Origin: Flagellimonas maritima
GTDB taxonomy: Bacteria > Bacteroidota > Bacteroidia > Flavobacteriales > Flavobacteriaceae
Reading direction: 5' to 3'
Length of the DNA: 64,000 bases
Assembly (NCBI RefSeq): GCF_003269425.1
Contig: NZ_CP030104.1
Location: 2,475,501-2,539,500, forward strand
Shown here: positions 27,392 through 35,351 of the stretch, piece by piece
Numbering within the stretch: the first letter of the stretch is position 1
Layout: the number at the start of each line of letters is the position of its first letter
Made by a program: the position numbers and the translations under genes
Notes under the pieces: generated by a model
The model's input: only the letters and a program-made list of their open reading frames with translations
Told to the model about the DNA's origin: nothing
Database searches by the model: none

Positions 27392-28357
27392 ATGGAACAG
27401 AAAAATAATCATACGAATAAGCGTTCTACCTTTTCAAAAAATATAAAAGGAACAGGATTTGGTCGATATCCTGTGGGTGAGCATAGCAAGGATTTGGTGA
27501 GCGGTTCTGGCAGGGATTTGATGGGTGAGCGTAGTTGGGATTTGATGGGTGAGCTTGGCCAGAATTTGGTGGGTGAGCGTAGTCGAACCCCCAAATTGAC
27601 CGTAATTGGCGCAGGCCCCGGAGATGTAGAACTGATCACATTAAAAGCCATCAAAGCATTGCAATCGGCAAATGTGGTTTTATATGATGCCTTGGTAAAC
27701 GATGAACTTTTGAAATATGCTCCCTATGCCGAAAAGATATTCGTAGGAAAAAGAAAAGGGTGCTACACCTATCAACAAGAGCAAATAAACGATTTGATCG
27801 TAAGCCGAGCTAAAAGTCATGGACATGTGGTGCGCCTTAAAGGAGGTGACCCATTTGTATTTGGTCGGGGAGCGGAGGAAATGGAAGTGGCTGCAGCAGA
27901 AGGTATCAATGTCGCAATGGTTCCAGGAATATCATCATGCTTATCCGTACCCGCGTCACAAAATATACCCGTAACCAAAAGAGGAGCTTCGCAGAGTTTT
28001 TGGGTGATTACAGGTACGACCAAAGAGCATAGATTATCCATTGATGTTGCACTAGCTGCAAAAAGTAGCGCGACAGTAATCATTCTTATGGGCATGTCCA
28101 AATTGGGACAAATTGTGGGCTTGTTTAAAAAAGAGAGAAAAGAAACTTTACCGATAGCCATCATTCAAAACGGTACTTGCGAAAATGAAAAAATAGGTAT
28201 TGCTACTATTGAAACTATTGAAGAAGAAGTTGCAAGACAAAAATTATCCAATCCAGCAATCATTATTATTGGTGAAGTTGTAAATAATAGGCAACAATTA
28301 CTGAATCTGCAACGTAAAAATAATTTTGTCGAATTAAAAGAAAATATATCAGTGTAA
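27392..28357 (+). CDS. cobA: Uroporphyrinogen-III C-methyltransferase with repeat-derived N-terminus
   Basis: Methylates uroporphyrinogen III to precorrin-2, first step to the siroheme of the sulfite reductase upstream. The catalytic domain starts at about residue 68 with LTVIGAGPGDVELITLKAIK; VVRLKGGDPFVFGRGAEE and VPGISSCLSVPA are SAM/substrate motifs. The first about 67 residues match no part of the family: they hold five 8-residue units of the type DLMGERSW encoded by a 24-bp tandem repeat. An initiation site past the repeat is not obvious, since no ATG/GTG in a good position precedes residue 68 other than those inside the repeat. The gene overlaps the next by one base. Confidence 0.93.
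   Translation: MEQKNNHTNKRSTFSKNIKGTGFGRYPVGEHSKDLVSGSGRDLMGERSWDLMGELGQNLVGERSRTPKLTVIGAGPGDVELITLKAIKALQSANVVLYDALVNDELLKYAPYAEKIFVGKRKGCYTYQQEQINDLIVSRAKSHGHVVRLKGGDPFVFGRGAEEMEVAAAEGINVAMVPGISSCLSVPASQNIPVTKRGASQSFWVITGTTKEHRLSIDVALAAKSSATVIILMGMSKLGQIVGLFKKERKETLPIAIIQNGTCENEKIGIATIETIEEEVARQKLSNPAIIIIGEVVNNRQQLLNLQRKNNFVELKENISV
27467..27586 (+). repeat. Five tandem 24-bp units inside the cobA coding sequence
   Basis: Units begin at 27467, 27491, 27515, 27539 and 27563 and share GATTTGATGGGTGAGCGTAG-like sequence. They encode residues 26-65. The final unit contains GAGCGTAGTCGAA, which resembles GAGCGCAGTCGAAG at 49612. Confidence 0.9.
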
Positions 28358-29010
28358 TGGAAAGAAATAATCTATACCCTGTATTCCTCAAAACAGCAAA
28401 CCTTCACATATTGATTGTAGGCGGCGGCAATGTGGCCGAAGAAAAATTGACGTTCTTGACAAAATCCAGTCCAGATGCAAAGGTGACCATGGTTTCTCCC
28501 ATGTTCAGGAAAGCAACAGTGGCATTGGCCAACAACTTCAATGTTGAAATGATAGAGGATGGTTATGATGAAAGCTATTTGGAAGGAAAACACATGGTCA
28601 TAGCAACGACCGATGCTCCCGAAGTCAATGTTAAGGTGTATGAAGACTGTAGAAAATTGAACAAGTTGGTAAACGTAGCCGATAATCCTCCGTATTGTGA
28701 TTTCTATATGGGCGGAATCGTGACCAAGGGTAATGTCAAAATAGCGATCAGCACTAATGGTAAATCTCCCACTACGGCCAAACGCTTACGCCAGTTTTTT
28801 GAAGATGTGATTCCAGAGGACATCAATAAAATGGTTCAAAACCTGAACGGTTATAGAAAAACAATAAAGGGGGATTTTGAGGAAAAAGTGGATAAAATGA
28901 ATGAAATTACCAGTCCCTTAGTTTCAAATTCCGCCACAGCTCAAAGAAAATTAGGATATGCTTGGTTGGTTAAAGCAAAAAGAGCGTTGCGAATAGCTAG
29001 CATCTTTTGA
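28357..29010 (+). CDS. Precorrin-2 dehydrogenase / sirohydrochlorin ferrochelatase-type (CysG N-terminal)
   Basis: Oxidises precorrin-2 with NAD and probably inserts iron to give siroheme. The 217-residue product has an N-terminal nucleotide-binding motif LIVGGGNVAEEK, the conserved VADNPPYCDFYMGGIV block and ISTNGKSPTTAKRLRQF, as in the CysG N-terminal/Met8p family. Start overlaps the stop of cobA (TAATG), so translation is coupled. Supplies the cofactor for the sulfite reductase. Confidence 0.93.
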   Translation: MERNNLYPVFLKTANLHILIVGGGNVAEEKLTFLTKSSPDAKVTMVSPMFRKATVALANNFNVEMIEDGYDESYLEGKHMVIATTDAPEVNVKVYEDCRKLNKLVNVADNPPYCDFYMGGIVTKGNVKIAISTNGKSPTTAKRLRQFFEDVIPEDINKMVQNLNGYRKTIKGDFEEKVDKMNEITSPLVSNSATAQRKLGYAWLVKAKRALRIASIF

Positions 29011-29127
29011 TCATTCTATGGACAATGAACAAGGAAAAAGGGTAGAAGGGTATAAGAACAAAATTTGAGCTAAACCCTTTAATAAATTAAGTATAGGCTT
29101 TGTCCAAGCAAACCAAAAACATTAGTT

Positions 29128-29218
29128 CTAACCACTAACCACTAACCACTAACCACTAACCACTAACCACTAACCACTAACCACTAACCACTAACCACTA
29201 ACCACTAACCACTAACCA
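29128..29218. repeat. Tandem 7-bp array, 13 copies of CTAACCA
   Basis: Thirteen perfect copies (91 bases) directly before the ferredoxin-NADP reductase gene. The complement of the same unit forms the array at 36311. Confidence 0.97.
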
Positions 29219-29235
29219 TTCAATACTTAATACTA

Positions 29236-30297
29236 ATGATACAAACAGACATATTGATCATAGGCGCGGGGCCAACAGGATTGTTCACCGTTTTTGAAGC
29301 GGGATTATTAAAGCTGAAAACGCACATTATTGATGCGCTACCACAACCGGGTGGACAATGCTCCGAGATTTATCCAAAAAAACCCATATATGATATTCCT
29401 GCATTTCCAGAAATTTTAGCAGGCGATTTGGTAAATAATTTAATGGAACAGATCAAACCGTTCCAGCCTGGCTTTACCTTGGGCGAAAGAGCGGAAACAT
29501 TGGAGAAACTGGGAGACGGGTCTTTTGTGGTAACTACAAATAAAGGTACAAAGCATACCGCTCCCGTTGTTGTAATTGCTGGCGGACTTGGGTCTTTTGA
29601 ACCACGAAAACCACCAATTGCCAATATTGCAGACTACGAAGGTCATGGGGTTGCGTATATTATAAAAGATCCCGAAGTATATCGAAATAAAAAAGTAGTT
29701 ATCGCTGGTGGTGGCGACTCTGCCCTGGACTGGGCAATTTATCTTGCAGATGTAGCCGCTGAAGTTTCTTTGGTTCACCGTAGAAATGAATTCCGTGGCG
29801 CACTCGATTCTGTTGAAAAAGCATCAGAGTTGGCAAAATTGGGTAAAATAAAATTGTTTACCGAAGCTCAAATAACGGAATTACATGGTACCGACGCATT
29901 AAATGGCGTAGTCGTAAAACATAATGATAATAAGAAGGAAGATACCTATCTAGAAGTGGATAATTTTATTCCGTTGTTCGGACTTTCACCAAAATTGGGG
30001 CCAATTGGCAATTGGGGTTTAGAGATAGAAAAGAATGCCATAAAGGTGAACAATGCCAAAGATTATCAAACAAATATTCCAGGAGTTTTTGCTATCGGTG
30101 ACGTCAATACGTACGAAGGAAAATTAAAATTGATACTGTCCGGTTTCCATGAAGCTGCGGTAATGTGCCAGTATGCCTATCAAATCATCAACCCAAACAA
30201 ACGTTTTGTAATGAAATATACAACGGTGGGCGGCGTGGAAGGATTCGATGGAAGCAAGAAAGAGGCTAAAAAAGAAGTAATTCAGAGTATAGCCTAA
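29236..30297 (+). CDS. Ferredoxin--NADP reductase, thioredoxin-reductase-like type
   Basis: FAD/NADP oxidoreductase of 353 residues. FAD motif LIIGAGPTGLF (about residues 7-17), PQPGGQCSEIYP, NADP motif VVIAGGGDSALDWA and C-terminal AIGDVNTYEGKLKLI. No CxxC active site is present, which separates this type from thioredoxin reductase. It probably feeds electrons from NADPH through ferredoxin to the sulfite reductase. The heptamer array ends 17 bases before its ATG. Confidence 0.9.
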   Translation: MIQTDILIIGAGPTGLFTVFEAGLLKLKTHIIDALPQPGGQCSEIYPKKPIYDIPAFPEILAGDLVNNLMEQIKPFQPGFTLGERAETLEKLGDGSFVVTTNKGTKHTAPVVVIAGGLGSFEPRKPPIANIADYEGHGVAYIIKDPEVYRNKKVVIAGGGDSALDWAIYLADVAAEVSLVHRRNEFRGALDSVEKASELAKLGKIKLFTEAQITELHGTDALNGVVVKHNDNKKEDTYLEVDNFIPLFGLSPKLGPIGNWGLEIEKNAIKVNNAKDYQTNIPGVFAIGDVNTYEGKLKLILSGFHEAAVMCQYAYQIINPNKRFVMKYTTVGGVEGFDGSKKEAKKEVIQSIA

Positions 30298-30322
30298 AAT
30301 TTTGTTCTTAATTTATTTAGCT

Positions 30323-30354
30323 AAAGCCCTCAGGTGCATGCATGAGGGTTTTTA
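30323..30354 (+). terminator. Intrinsic terminator closing the sulfate-assimilation cluster
   Basis: CCCTCA (30327-30332) pairs with TGAGGG (30343-30348), followed by five T. Confidence 0.75.
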
Positions 30355-30384
30355 AGGTTCAAAACAAAGAAACCATGGGCATAA

Positions 30385-30416
30385 TTTGGTTTTCATCAAG
30401 CTGCGCCGTTACTTTG
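30385..30416 (+). promoter_or_regulatory. Promoter of the metH-metF transcript
   Basis: TTTG at 30385-30388, a 20-base spacer and TTACTTTG at 30409-30416 (one mismatch to TAnnTTTG). Transcription would start about 20 bases before the riboswitch. Confidence 0.65.
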
Positions 30417-30440
30417 TATCCAGTTCATTAAAATTCTGAA

Positions 30441-30575
30441 GTTATCAAGAAAGGTTGAGGGAATAGACCCTTTGATGCCTTAGCAACCCTTAGCGTATTC
30501 TGGTGCCTATCAGAATCTAAGAAGGTGCTAAATTCTACTTTGTGCTGAATCCAGTTCGGTATCATGGCAGATAAC
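30441..30575 (+). promoter_or_regulatory. SAM-I riboswitch upstream of metH
   Basis: Core elements TATCAAGAAAGGTTGAGGG, AATAGACCCTTTGATGCC, AGCAACCC and AAGGTGCTAAATTC are present. P1 can close between GTTATC (30441-30446) and GATAAC (30570-30575). The P3 region holds TTCTGGTGCCTATCAGAA, a clear hairpin. A T run follows at 30594-30604, which could belong to the expression platform. Confidence 0.94.
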
Positions 30576-30627
30576 AATGAGAAAATAAATCTTATTTTTT
30601 TTTTCCTTACTTGATTAATTAGCGCAT

Positions 30628-30720
30628 TACCACGCTTGCGTGGTCGGGCTTTCAGCAGTCGCTTTTTATGGTCGCGGACCATAAAAGAGCTTCAACAGTG
30701 CTTCAATCCCTAATGCAGAC
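30628..30720. repeat. Palindromic element between riboswitch and metH
   Basis: Two perfect hairpins: CCACGC-TT-GCGTGG (30630-30643) and TTTTATGGTC-GCG-GACCATAAAA (30664-30686). Each is followed by a GCTTTCAGCAGT/GCTTCAACAGT-like sequence. It looks like an interspersed repeat sitting in the metH leader rather than part of the aptamer. Confidence 0.6.
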
Positions 30721-30744
30721 TTATGAATTTCTTGAAACCGTTAG

Positions 30745-31761
30745 ATGGAGAATTTAAAAATGGCAAAAATAAAAGACATATTAAAAGAGCGAATTTTGGT
30801 ACTGGACGGGGCCATGGGCACTATGCTGCAGCGCTATAAATTTACCGAAGAAGATTTTAGGGGAGAACGGTTCAAGGATTGGGAACATCCTTTACAGGGA
30901 AATAATGATTTATTGTCCCTGACCCAGCCCAAAGCCATTGCCGAAGTACATCGAAAATATTTTGAAGCTGGCGCGGATATCGTGGAGACCAATACCTTTT
31001 CCGGGACCACCATTGCCATGGCCGATTATTACATGGAAGAGTTCGTTTATGATTTAAATTATGAATCTGCAAAAATTGCACGTCAAGTAGCTGACGAATT
31101 CACTGTAAAAGAACCCAACAAGCCCCGTTTTGTAGCAGGGAGTATCGGTCCAACAAACAAAACGGCGAGTATGTCACCGGATGTCAACGACCCAGGATTT
31201 CGGGCAGTCTCTTTTGAGGAATTGCGCATTGCCTATAAGCAACAAGTAGAAGGTTTGTTGGATGGCGGTGCGGATATTTTATTGGTGGAAACAATTTTCG
31301 ATACACTCAATGCCAAAGCCGCTTTATTTGCCATTGAAGAGGTGAAAGAAGAACGAGGTATCGACGTTCCGATTATGATCAGTGGTACCATTACCGATGC
31401 TTCGGGAAGGACTCTGTCCGGCCAAACTGCCGAAGCATTTCTGATATCCGTTTCCCACATTCCAATGCTATCTGTAGGGTTTAATTGCGCATTGGGAGCA
31501 AGTCAACTAGTACCTCATTTAGAAGTGCTGTCCGCTAAAACAGATTATGCGGTCTCCGCACATCCAAATGCGGGACTGCCCAATGCCTTTGGGGAATACG
31601 ATGAAACCCCAGAGCAAATGGCCAAACAAATTAAAGAATACGTAGAAAAAGGATTGGTGAATATCGTTGGCGGCTGCTGTGGCACGACGCCGGAACATAT
31701 TGCCGCAATTGCGCAAGTTGTAAAAGATTATGACCCGAGAGAGTTGATAATTTTTAGTTGA
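30745..31761 (+). CDS. metH: Methionine synthase, homocysteine-binding module (split MetH, N-terminal part)
   Basis: The 338-residue product is the zinc-dependent homocysteine S-methyltransferase barrel: [12 protein letters not shown] at the start, [10 protein letters not shown] with the first zinc Cys, and [11 protein letters not shown] with the zinc Cys pair near the end. It needs the folate/B12 half encoded downstream. A split MetH is usual in this family. The last codons (IIFS-stop) fall inside the left heptamer-type repeat, so the stop was supplied by it. An internal ATG at 30760 is an alternative start. Confidence 0.93.
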   Translation: MENLKMAKIKDILKERILVLDGAMGTMLQRYKFTEEDFRGERFKDWEHPLQGNNDLLSLTQPKAIAEVHRKYFEAGADIVETNTFSGTTIAMADYYMEEFVYDLNYESAKIARQVADEFTVKEPNKPRFVAGSIGPTNKTASMSPDVNDPGFRAVSFEELRIAYKQQVEGLLDGGADILLVETIFDTLNAKAALFAIEEVKEERGIDVPIMISGTITDASGRTLSGQTAEAFLISVSHIPMLSVGFNCALGASQLVPHLEVLSAKTDYAVSAHPNAGLPNAFGEYDETPEQMAKQIKEYVEKGLVNIVGGCCGTTPEHIAAIAQVVKDYDPRELIIFS

Positions 31762-31780
31762 TGGTTGTTAGTTGATGGTT
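31753..31780. repeat. Left inverted heptamer-type repeat flanking the four-helix-bundle gene
   Basis: TTTAGTTGATGGTTG (31753-31767) is the exact complement of 32192-32206; continues with 7-base units GTTAGTTGATGG. Contains the stop codon of the metH N-terminal gene. Confidence 0.85.
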
Positions 31781-31801
31781 TTTAAAAGTCATTAGATTAT
31801 T

Positions 31802-32155
31802 ATGAAGGTTTATGCGGAATTAGACATTTGGAAGGAATCTCGAAAATTGGTAAGTACAATCTATACTACTACCAACGAATTTTCAAAAGAAGAAACTTAT
31901 GGATTAACCGGTCAAATGAGGCGCTGTGCTATTTCTGTTCCTTCAAACATCGCAGAAGGGTACGGAAGAAGAACCGCTCCAGATACTATTCAATTTTTAC
32001 ACATAGCTCGTGGTTCTCTATACGAGCTGGAAACACAATTATATTTAGCTCTCGATTTTAATTACATCAGCAAACCCAAGTTTAATAAAATAATTGGAGA
32101 CATTGTCAGCTGCAAAAGATTGATGAATGGATTTATCAAATATTTTAAAAAGTGA
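31802..32155 (+). CDS. Four-helix-bundle protein of the 23S rRNA intervening-sequence family
   Basis: A 117-residue all-helical protein. The conserved family core is visible: LDIWKESRKLV, YGLTGQMRRCAISVPSNIAEGYGRR, and ARGSLYELETQLYLALD. Homologues are encoded in intervening sequences of 23S rRNA and as free-standing genes; they form pentamers, and function is unclear. Here it sits between the two metH halves, bounded by inverted heptamer-type repeats, and ends directly before the second metH gene. It appears to be a passenger element rather than part of methionine synthesis. Confidence 0.92.
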   Translation: MKVYAELDIWKESRKLVSTIYTTTNEFSKEETYGLTGQMRRCAISVPSNIAEGYGRRTAPDTIQFLHIARGSLYELETQLYLALDFNYISKPKFNKIIGDIVSCKRLMNGFIKYFKK

Positions 32156-32161
32156 GTGATT

Positions 32162-35100
32162 ATGGGGAGATTATCAACAACCAGCAACCATCAACCATCA
32201 ACTAAATATCTCAAACTCTCGGGTCTTGAACCTCTGGTCATAACTCCGGAAAGCAATTTTATAAATGTAGGGGAACGTACCAATGTAGCCGGTTCAAAAA
32301 AATTTCTTCGTTTGATTAAAGAAGAAAAATTTGACGAGGCTCTAGATATTGCCAGAAATCAAGTTGAGGGTGGTGCCCAGATCATCGATATTAATATGGA
32401 TGATGGTTTGATCGATGGCAAAGAAGCCATGGTCAAGTTTTTGAATTTGGTAATTGCCGAACCTGATATCGCCAGGGTTCCTATTATGATAGATAGTTCC
32501 AAATGGGAGATTATCGAAGCTGGATTACAGGTGGTACAAGGTAAATGTGTGGTGAATTCCATCAGTCTTAAAGAAGGGGAAAAAGAATTCATCCATCACG
32601 CAAAACTGATTAAGCGCTACGGTGCTGCGGTAATCGTAATGGCCTTTGATGAGGTGGGTCAAGCTGATAACTATGAAAGACGTATTGAAATCTCCAAAAG
32701 GTCGTATAATATTCTGGTGAACAAAGTTGGGTTTGCACCAGAGGATATTATTTTCGACCTGAATATTTTTCCTGTTGCTACGGGAATGGACGAGCACAAA
32801 CGAAATGCCATTGATTTTATTGAGGCTACACGTTGGGTACGTAAAAATCTTCCACATTGTAGCGTGAGTGGAGGGGTCAGTAATGTTTCGTTCTCCTTTA
32901 GGGGAAACAATCCGGTACGTGAGGCAATGCATTCCGTGTTTTTGTACCATGCCATTAAAGCGGGAATGAATATGGGAATCGTCAACCCGACCATGTTGGA
33001 AGTATATGATGATATTCCAAAGGATTTGCTGGAACATGTCGAAGATGTAATCTTAAACCGTAGGAATGATGCTACGGAAAGATTGCTCGATTTTGCAGAA
33101 TCGGTCGTAGGGAAGGCAAAAGAAAGTAAGGTCGATTTGTCTTGGCGCGAAGAACCCTTGCAGAACAGGATTACACGTGCCTTGGTAAAAGGTATAGATC
33201 AATATATTGAAGAGGATGTAGAGCTGGCACGTCAAAGCGTTTCCAAACCCATTGAAGTTATTGAAGGCCATTTGATGACTGGAATGAATGTAGTCGGTGA
33301 CCTCTTTGGTAGTGGAAAAATGTTCCTTCCCCAAGTAGTAAAGTCTGCACGGGTAATGAAAAAGGCAGTAGCATATTTACTTCCCTATATAGAAGAAGAG
33401 AAGGAAAAATCAGCCCCCCAACCCCCAAAGGGGGAGCAGTATTGGAAAACGGCAAATCCTGTGCTATATGGCTTGTTGAAGGAGCATGCCAAAAGAATGC
33501 GAAATCATCCCACAGAAGCCGAGAAACTACTTTGGAATGCCTTGGGTGGAAAAAATCTTAATGGATTCAAGTTTAGAAGGCAACACATTATTGGAGAATT
33601 TATTACTGATTTTATCTGTCTTAAACAAAACTTGATTGTTGAAGTGGACGGTTTGCACCATCAACTGCCAGAAAACAAAAAATCCGATTCGGAACGTACA
33701 GCTTGGCTTGAAAAAGAAGGTTACCGAGTCGTTCGCTTCACAAATGAAGAGGTTTTGGGAAACCTTGAATGTGTCTTGGAGCAAATACACGAGCAGTTAA
33801 TGGCTCCCCCTTTGGGGGATGGGGGGCGTGGTGCCGGTAAAATCCTTATGGCTACCGTTAAAGGTGATGTCCATGATATTGGAAAGAACATTGTGAGCGT
33901 TGTTTTGGCCTGTAATAATTATGAAATTGTTGATTTAGGGGTTATGGTTCCCCCTGAAAAAATCATCAACGCTGCAATAGAGCATAGTGTGGATGTTATA
34001 GGTTTAAGCGGATTGATAACTCCTTCGCTGGACGAAATGGTTTTTTTGGCCAAGGAAATGGAACGTCAGAACTTTAAAGTACCGCTATTAATTGGGGGAG
34101 CCACGACGAGCAAGGCACATACAGCTGTCAAAATTGACCCTCAATACAGCAATACTGTAGTTCATGTGAACGATGCTTCCAGAGCGGTAACCGTTGTTGG
34201 TGATTTGCTTCAAAAAGAAACATCCGATGGTTATAAAAGCGATATCAAACTAGATTACGAAGAATTTCGTGATAAGTTTTTAAGTCGAACCAAGAAAAAA
34301 GAATATAAAACAATCGAAGCTGCAAGGGCAAATAAATTTCAAATCGATTGGAGCAGCGCCGAAATCGTAAAACCTAATACATTGGGCATTCAAATTATTG
34401 ATGATTTGGATTTGGAAAAACTTATTGATTATATCGATTGGACGCCATTCTTTAGGAGCTGGGATCTGCACGGTAAGTACCCCAATATCCTTACGGACAA
34501 TGTTGTAGGAGAGCAAGCAACGGAATTATTCAAAGATGCCCAAGAAATGCTTCAAAAAGTTGTTTTGGAAAAAAAATTAAAGGCAAAGGGTATTTTCGGA
34601 TTATTTCCAGCAAATACCGTGAACCACGATGATATTCAAGTGTACTCCTCCCCTTCTGGGGGAGGCAGGGAAGGGGTATTCAGAACCCTTCGTCAACAAT
34701 TAAAGAAAAGGGAGGGAGTGCCCGATTATGCGTTAGCTGACTTTATCGCTCCAAAAGAAAGTGGCAAACAAGATTATATAGGTTGTTTTTGTGTAAGCAC
34801 TGGTTTTGGCACAGCGGAATTGGCAGCGGACCATGAAAAGAAATTGGACGATTATAGCTCTATCATGATTAAGGCACTTGCAGACCGTTTGGCAGAGGCT
34901 TTTGCGGAATATTTGCATAAAGAAGTCCGTACAAAACATTGGGGCTATGCGGTTGATGAAACGTTGTCCAATAAAGATTTAATAGAGGAAAAATACAGAG
35001 GTATTCGGCCTGCCCCAGGTTATCCTGCTTGTCCAGACCATTTGGAGAAATTGACCATTTGGAATTTATTAAATGTAAAGGAAAATATTGGTGTAGAACT

Positions 35101-35284
35101 AACGGAAAGTTTGGCCATGTGGCCTGCTGCAAGTGTTAGTGGTTACTATTTTGGCAATCCAGAGGCTAAGTATTTCGGACTGGGAAAGATAAAACAGGAC
35201 CAAGTTGCAGATTTTGCAACGCGCAAAGGAATTAAAATCGAGAAAGCCCAAAAATGGCTCGCTCCAAATTTGGTTGATGAATAA
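32162..35284 (+). CDS. metH: Methionine synthase, folate/B12/activation module with inserted endonuclease domain (split MetH, C-terminal part)
   Basis: A 1040-residue protein; relatives are about 890. Pterin-binding domain from about residue 20 ([28 protein letters not shown]), B12 cap ([18 protein letters not shown]), B12-binding domain with the cobalt-ligating His in DVHDIGKN, and the SAM-dependent reactivation domain ([12 protein letters not shown]). Between cap and B12 domain, residues about 418-555 are foreign: a DUF559/Vsr-like endonuclease ([28 protein letters not shown]) bounded by inverted repeats, all in frame. A second, 10-residue repeat insertion lies at about 828-838. The first residues (TTSNHQPST) are translated from the right heptamer-type repeat. 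ATG 32162 is preferred; GTG 32156 is an alternative. Confidence 0.93.
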   Translation: MGRLSTTSNHQPSTKYLKLSGLEPLVITPESNFINVGERTNVAGSKKFLRLIKEEKFDEALDIARNQVEGGAQIIDINMDDGLIDGKEAMVKFLNLVIAEPDIARVPIMIDSSKWEIIEAGLQVVQGKCVVNSISLKEGEKEFIHHAKLIKRYGAAVIVMAFDEVGQADNYERRIEISKRSYNILVNKVGFAPEDIIFDLNIFPVATGMDEHKRNAIDFIEATRWVRKNLPHCSVSGGVSNVSFSFRGNNPVREAMHSVFLYHAIKAGMNMGIVNPTMLEVYDDIPKDLLEHVEDVILNRRNDATERLLDFAESVVGKAKESKVDLSWREEPLQNRITRALVKGIDQYIEEDVELARQSVSKPIEVIEGHLMTGMNVVGDLFGSGKMFLPQVVKSARVMKKAVAYLLPYIEEEKEKSAPQPPKGEQYWKTANPVLYGLLKEHAKRMRNHPTEAEKLLWNALGGKNLNGFKFRRQHIIGEFITDFICLKQNLIVEVDGLHHQLPENKKSDSERTAWLEKEGYRVVRFTNEEVLGNLECVLEQIHEQLMAPPLGDGGRGAGKILMATVKGDVHDIGKNIVSVVLACNNYEIVDLGVMVPPEKIINAAIEHSVDVIGLSGLITPSLDEMVFLAKEMERQNFKVPLLIGGATTSKAHTAVKIDPQYSNTVVHVNDASRAVTVVGDLLQKETSDGYKSDIKLDYEEFRDKFLSRTKKKEYKTIEAARANKFQIDWSSAEIVKPNTLGIQIIDDLDLEKLIDYIDWTPFFRSWDLHGKYPNILTDNVVGEQATELFKDAQEMLQKVVLEKKLKAKGIFGLFPANTVNHDDIQVYSSPSGGGREGVFRTLRQQLKKREGVPDYALADFIAPKESGKQDYIGCFCVSTGFGTAELAADHEKKLDDYSSIMIKALADRLAEAFAEYLHKEVRTKHWGYAVDETLSNKDLIEEKYRGIRPAPGYPACPDHLEKLTIWNLLNVKENIGVELTESLAMWPAASVSGYYFGNPEAKYFGLGKIKQDQVADFATRKGIKIEKAQKWLAPNLVDE
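32172..32206. repeat. Right inverted heptamer-type repeat flanking the four-helix-bundle gene
   Basis: CAACCATCAACTAAA (32192-32206) is the exact complement of 31753-31767, preceded by further 7-base units (CAACAAC, CAGCAAC, CATCAAC). It encodes the N-terminus of the downstream metH gene. Confidence 0.85.
33413..33437. repeat. Left inverted end of the metH insertion
   Basis: GCCCCCCAACCCCCAAAG then GGGGAGC. Complement of 33803-33827 with one mismatch at the ninth base. Confidence 0.93.
33803..33827. repeat. Right inverted end of the metH insertion
   Basis: GCTCCCCCTTTGGGGGATG then GGGGGC, complement of the left end. Translated as [10 protein letters not shown]. Confidence 0.93.
34645..34676. 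repeat. In-frame palindromic repeat in the MetH activation domain
   Basis: CCTCCCC-TTCT-GGGGGAGG followed by CAGGGAAGGGG, translated as [10 protein letters not shown]. It has the same layout as the ends of the 33413 element and the hairpin after metY. Confidence 0.8.
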
Positions 35285-35287
35285 AAC

Positions 35288-35350
35288 AGTTTATGGTTCA
35301 TAGTTGTCAAATCAATAAAAAACAGCGAACAACCAGCAACGAACAAAAAA
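35288..35350. repeat. Degenerate 7-periodic spacer between metH and metF
   Basis: Nine heptamers in register, including AGTTTAT, GGTTCAT, CAGCGAA, CAACCAG, CAACGAA, CAAAAAA. The first two nearly repeat the pair found at 23837-23850. Confidence 0.5.
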
Positions 35351-35351
35351 A

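Larger units (their letters stand above)
33413..33827 (+). mobile_element. 415-bp endonuclease-coding element inserted in metH
   Basis: The element is bounded by 25-bp inverted ends (33413-33437 and 33803-33827, one mismatch), each itself palindromic around CCCCCAAAGGGGG. Between them lies one continuous reading frame for a DUF559-type PD-(D/E)xK domain of about 115 residues, in phase with metH on both sides. Catalytic candidates are Asp in FITDF and Glu/Asp in VEVDG. No intein splice residues are present at the borders. Inferred to be a mobile or formerly mobile element. Confidence 0.75.

Noticed and set aside
29128..29218. CRISPR array
   Set aside because: Units are seven bases with no spacers; no cas genes are present.
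30428..30682. Minus-strand reading frame over the second SAM-I riboswitch
   Set aside because: It covers the aptamer and palindromic DNA; composition reflects the RNA structure and not a protein.
33413..33827. Intein in MetH
   Set aside because: Borders lack the N-terminal Cys/Ser and the C-terminal His-Asn plus nucleophile, and no Hint domain is present; only a DUF559-like domain lies between the repeats.
30745..35284. metH broken by frameshift
   Set aside because: A two-gene MetH with the break after the homocysteine module is normal in this family, and both parts are intact.
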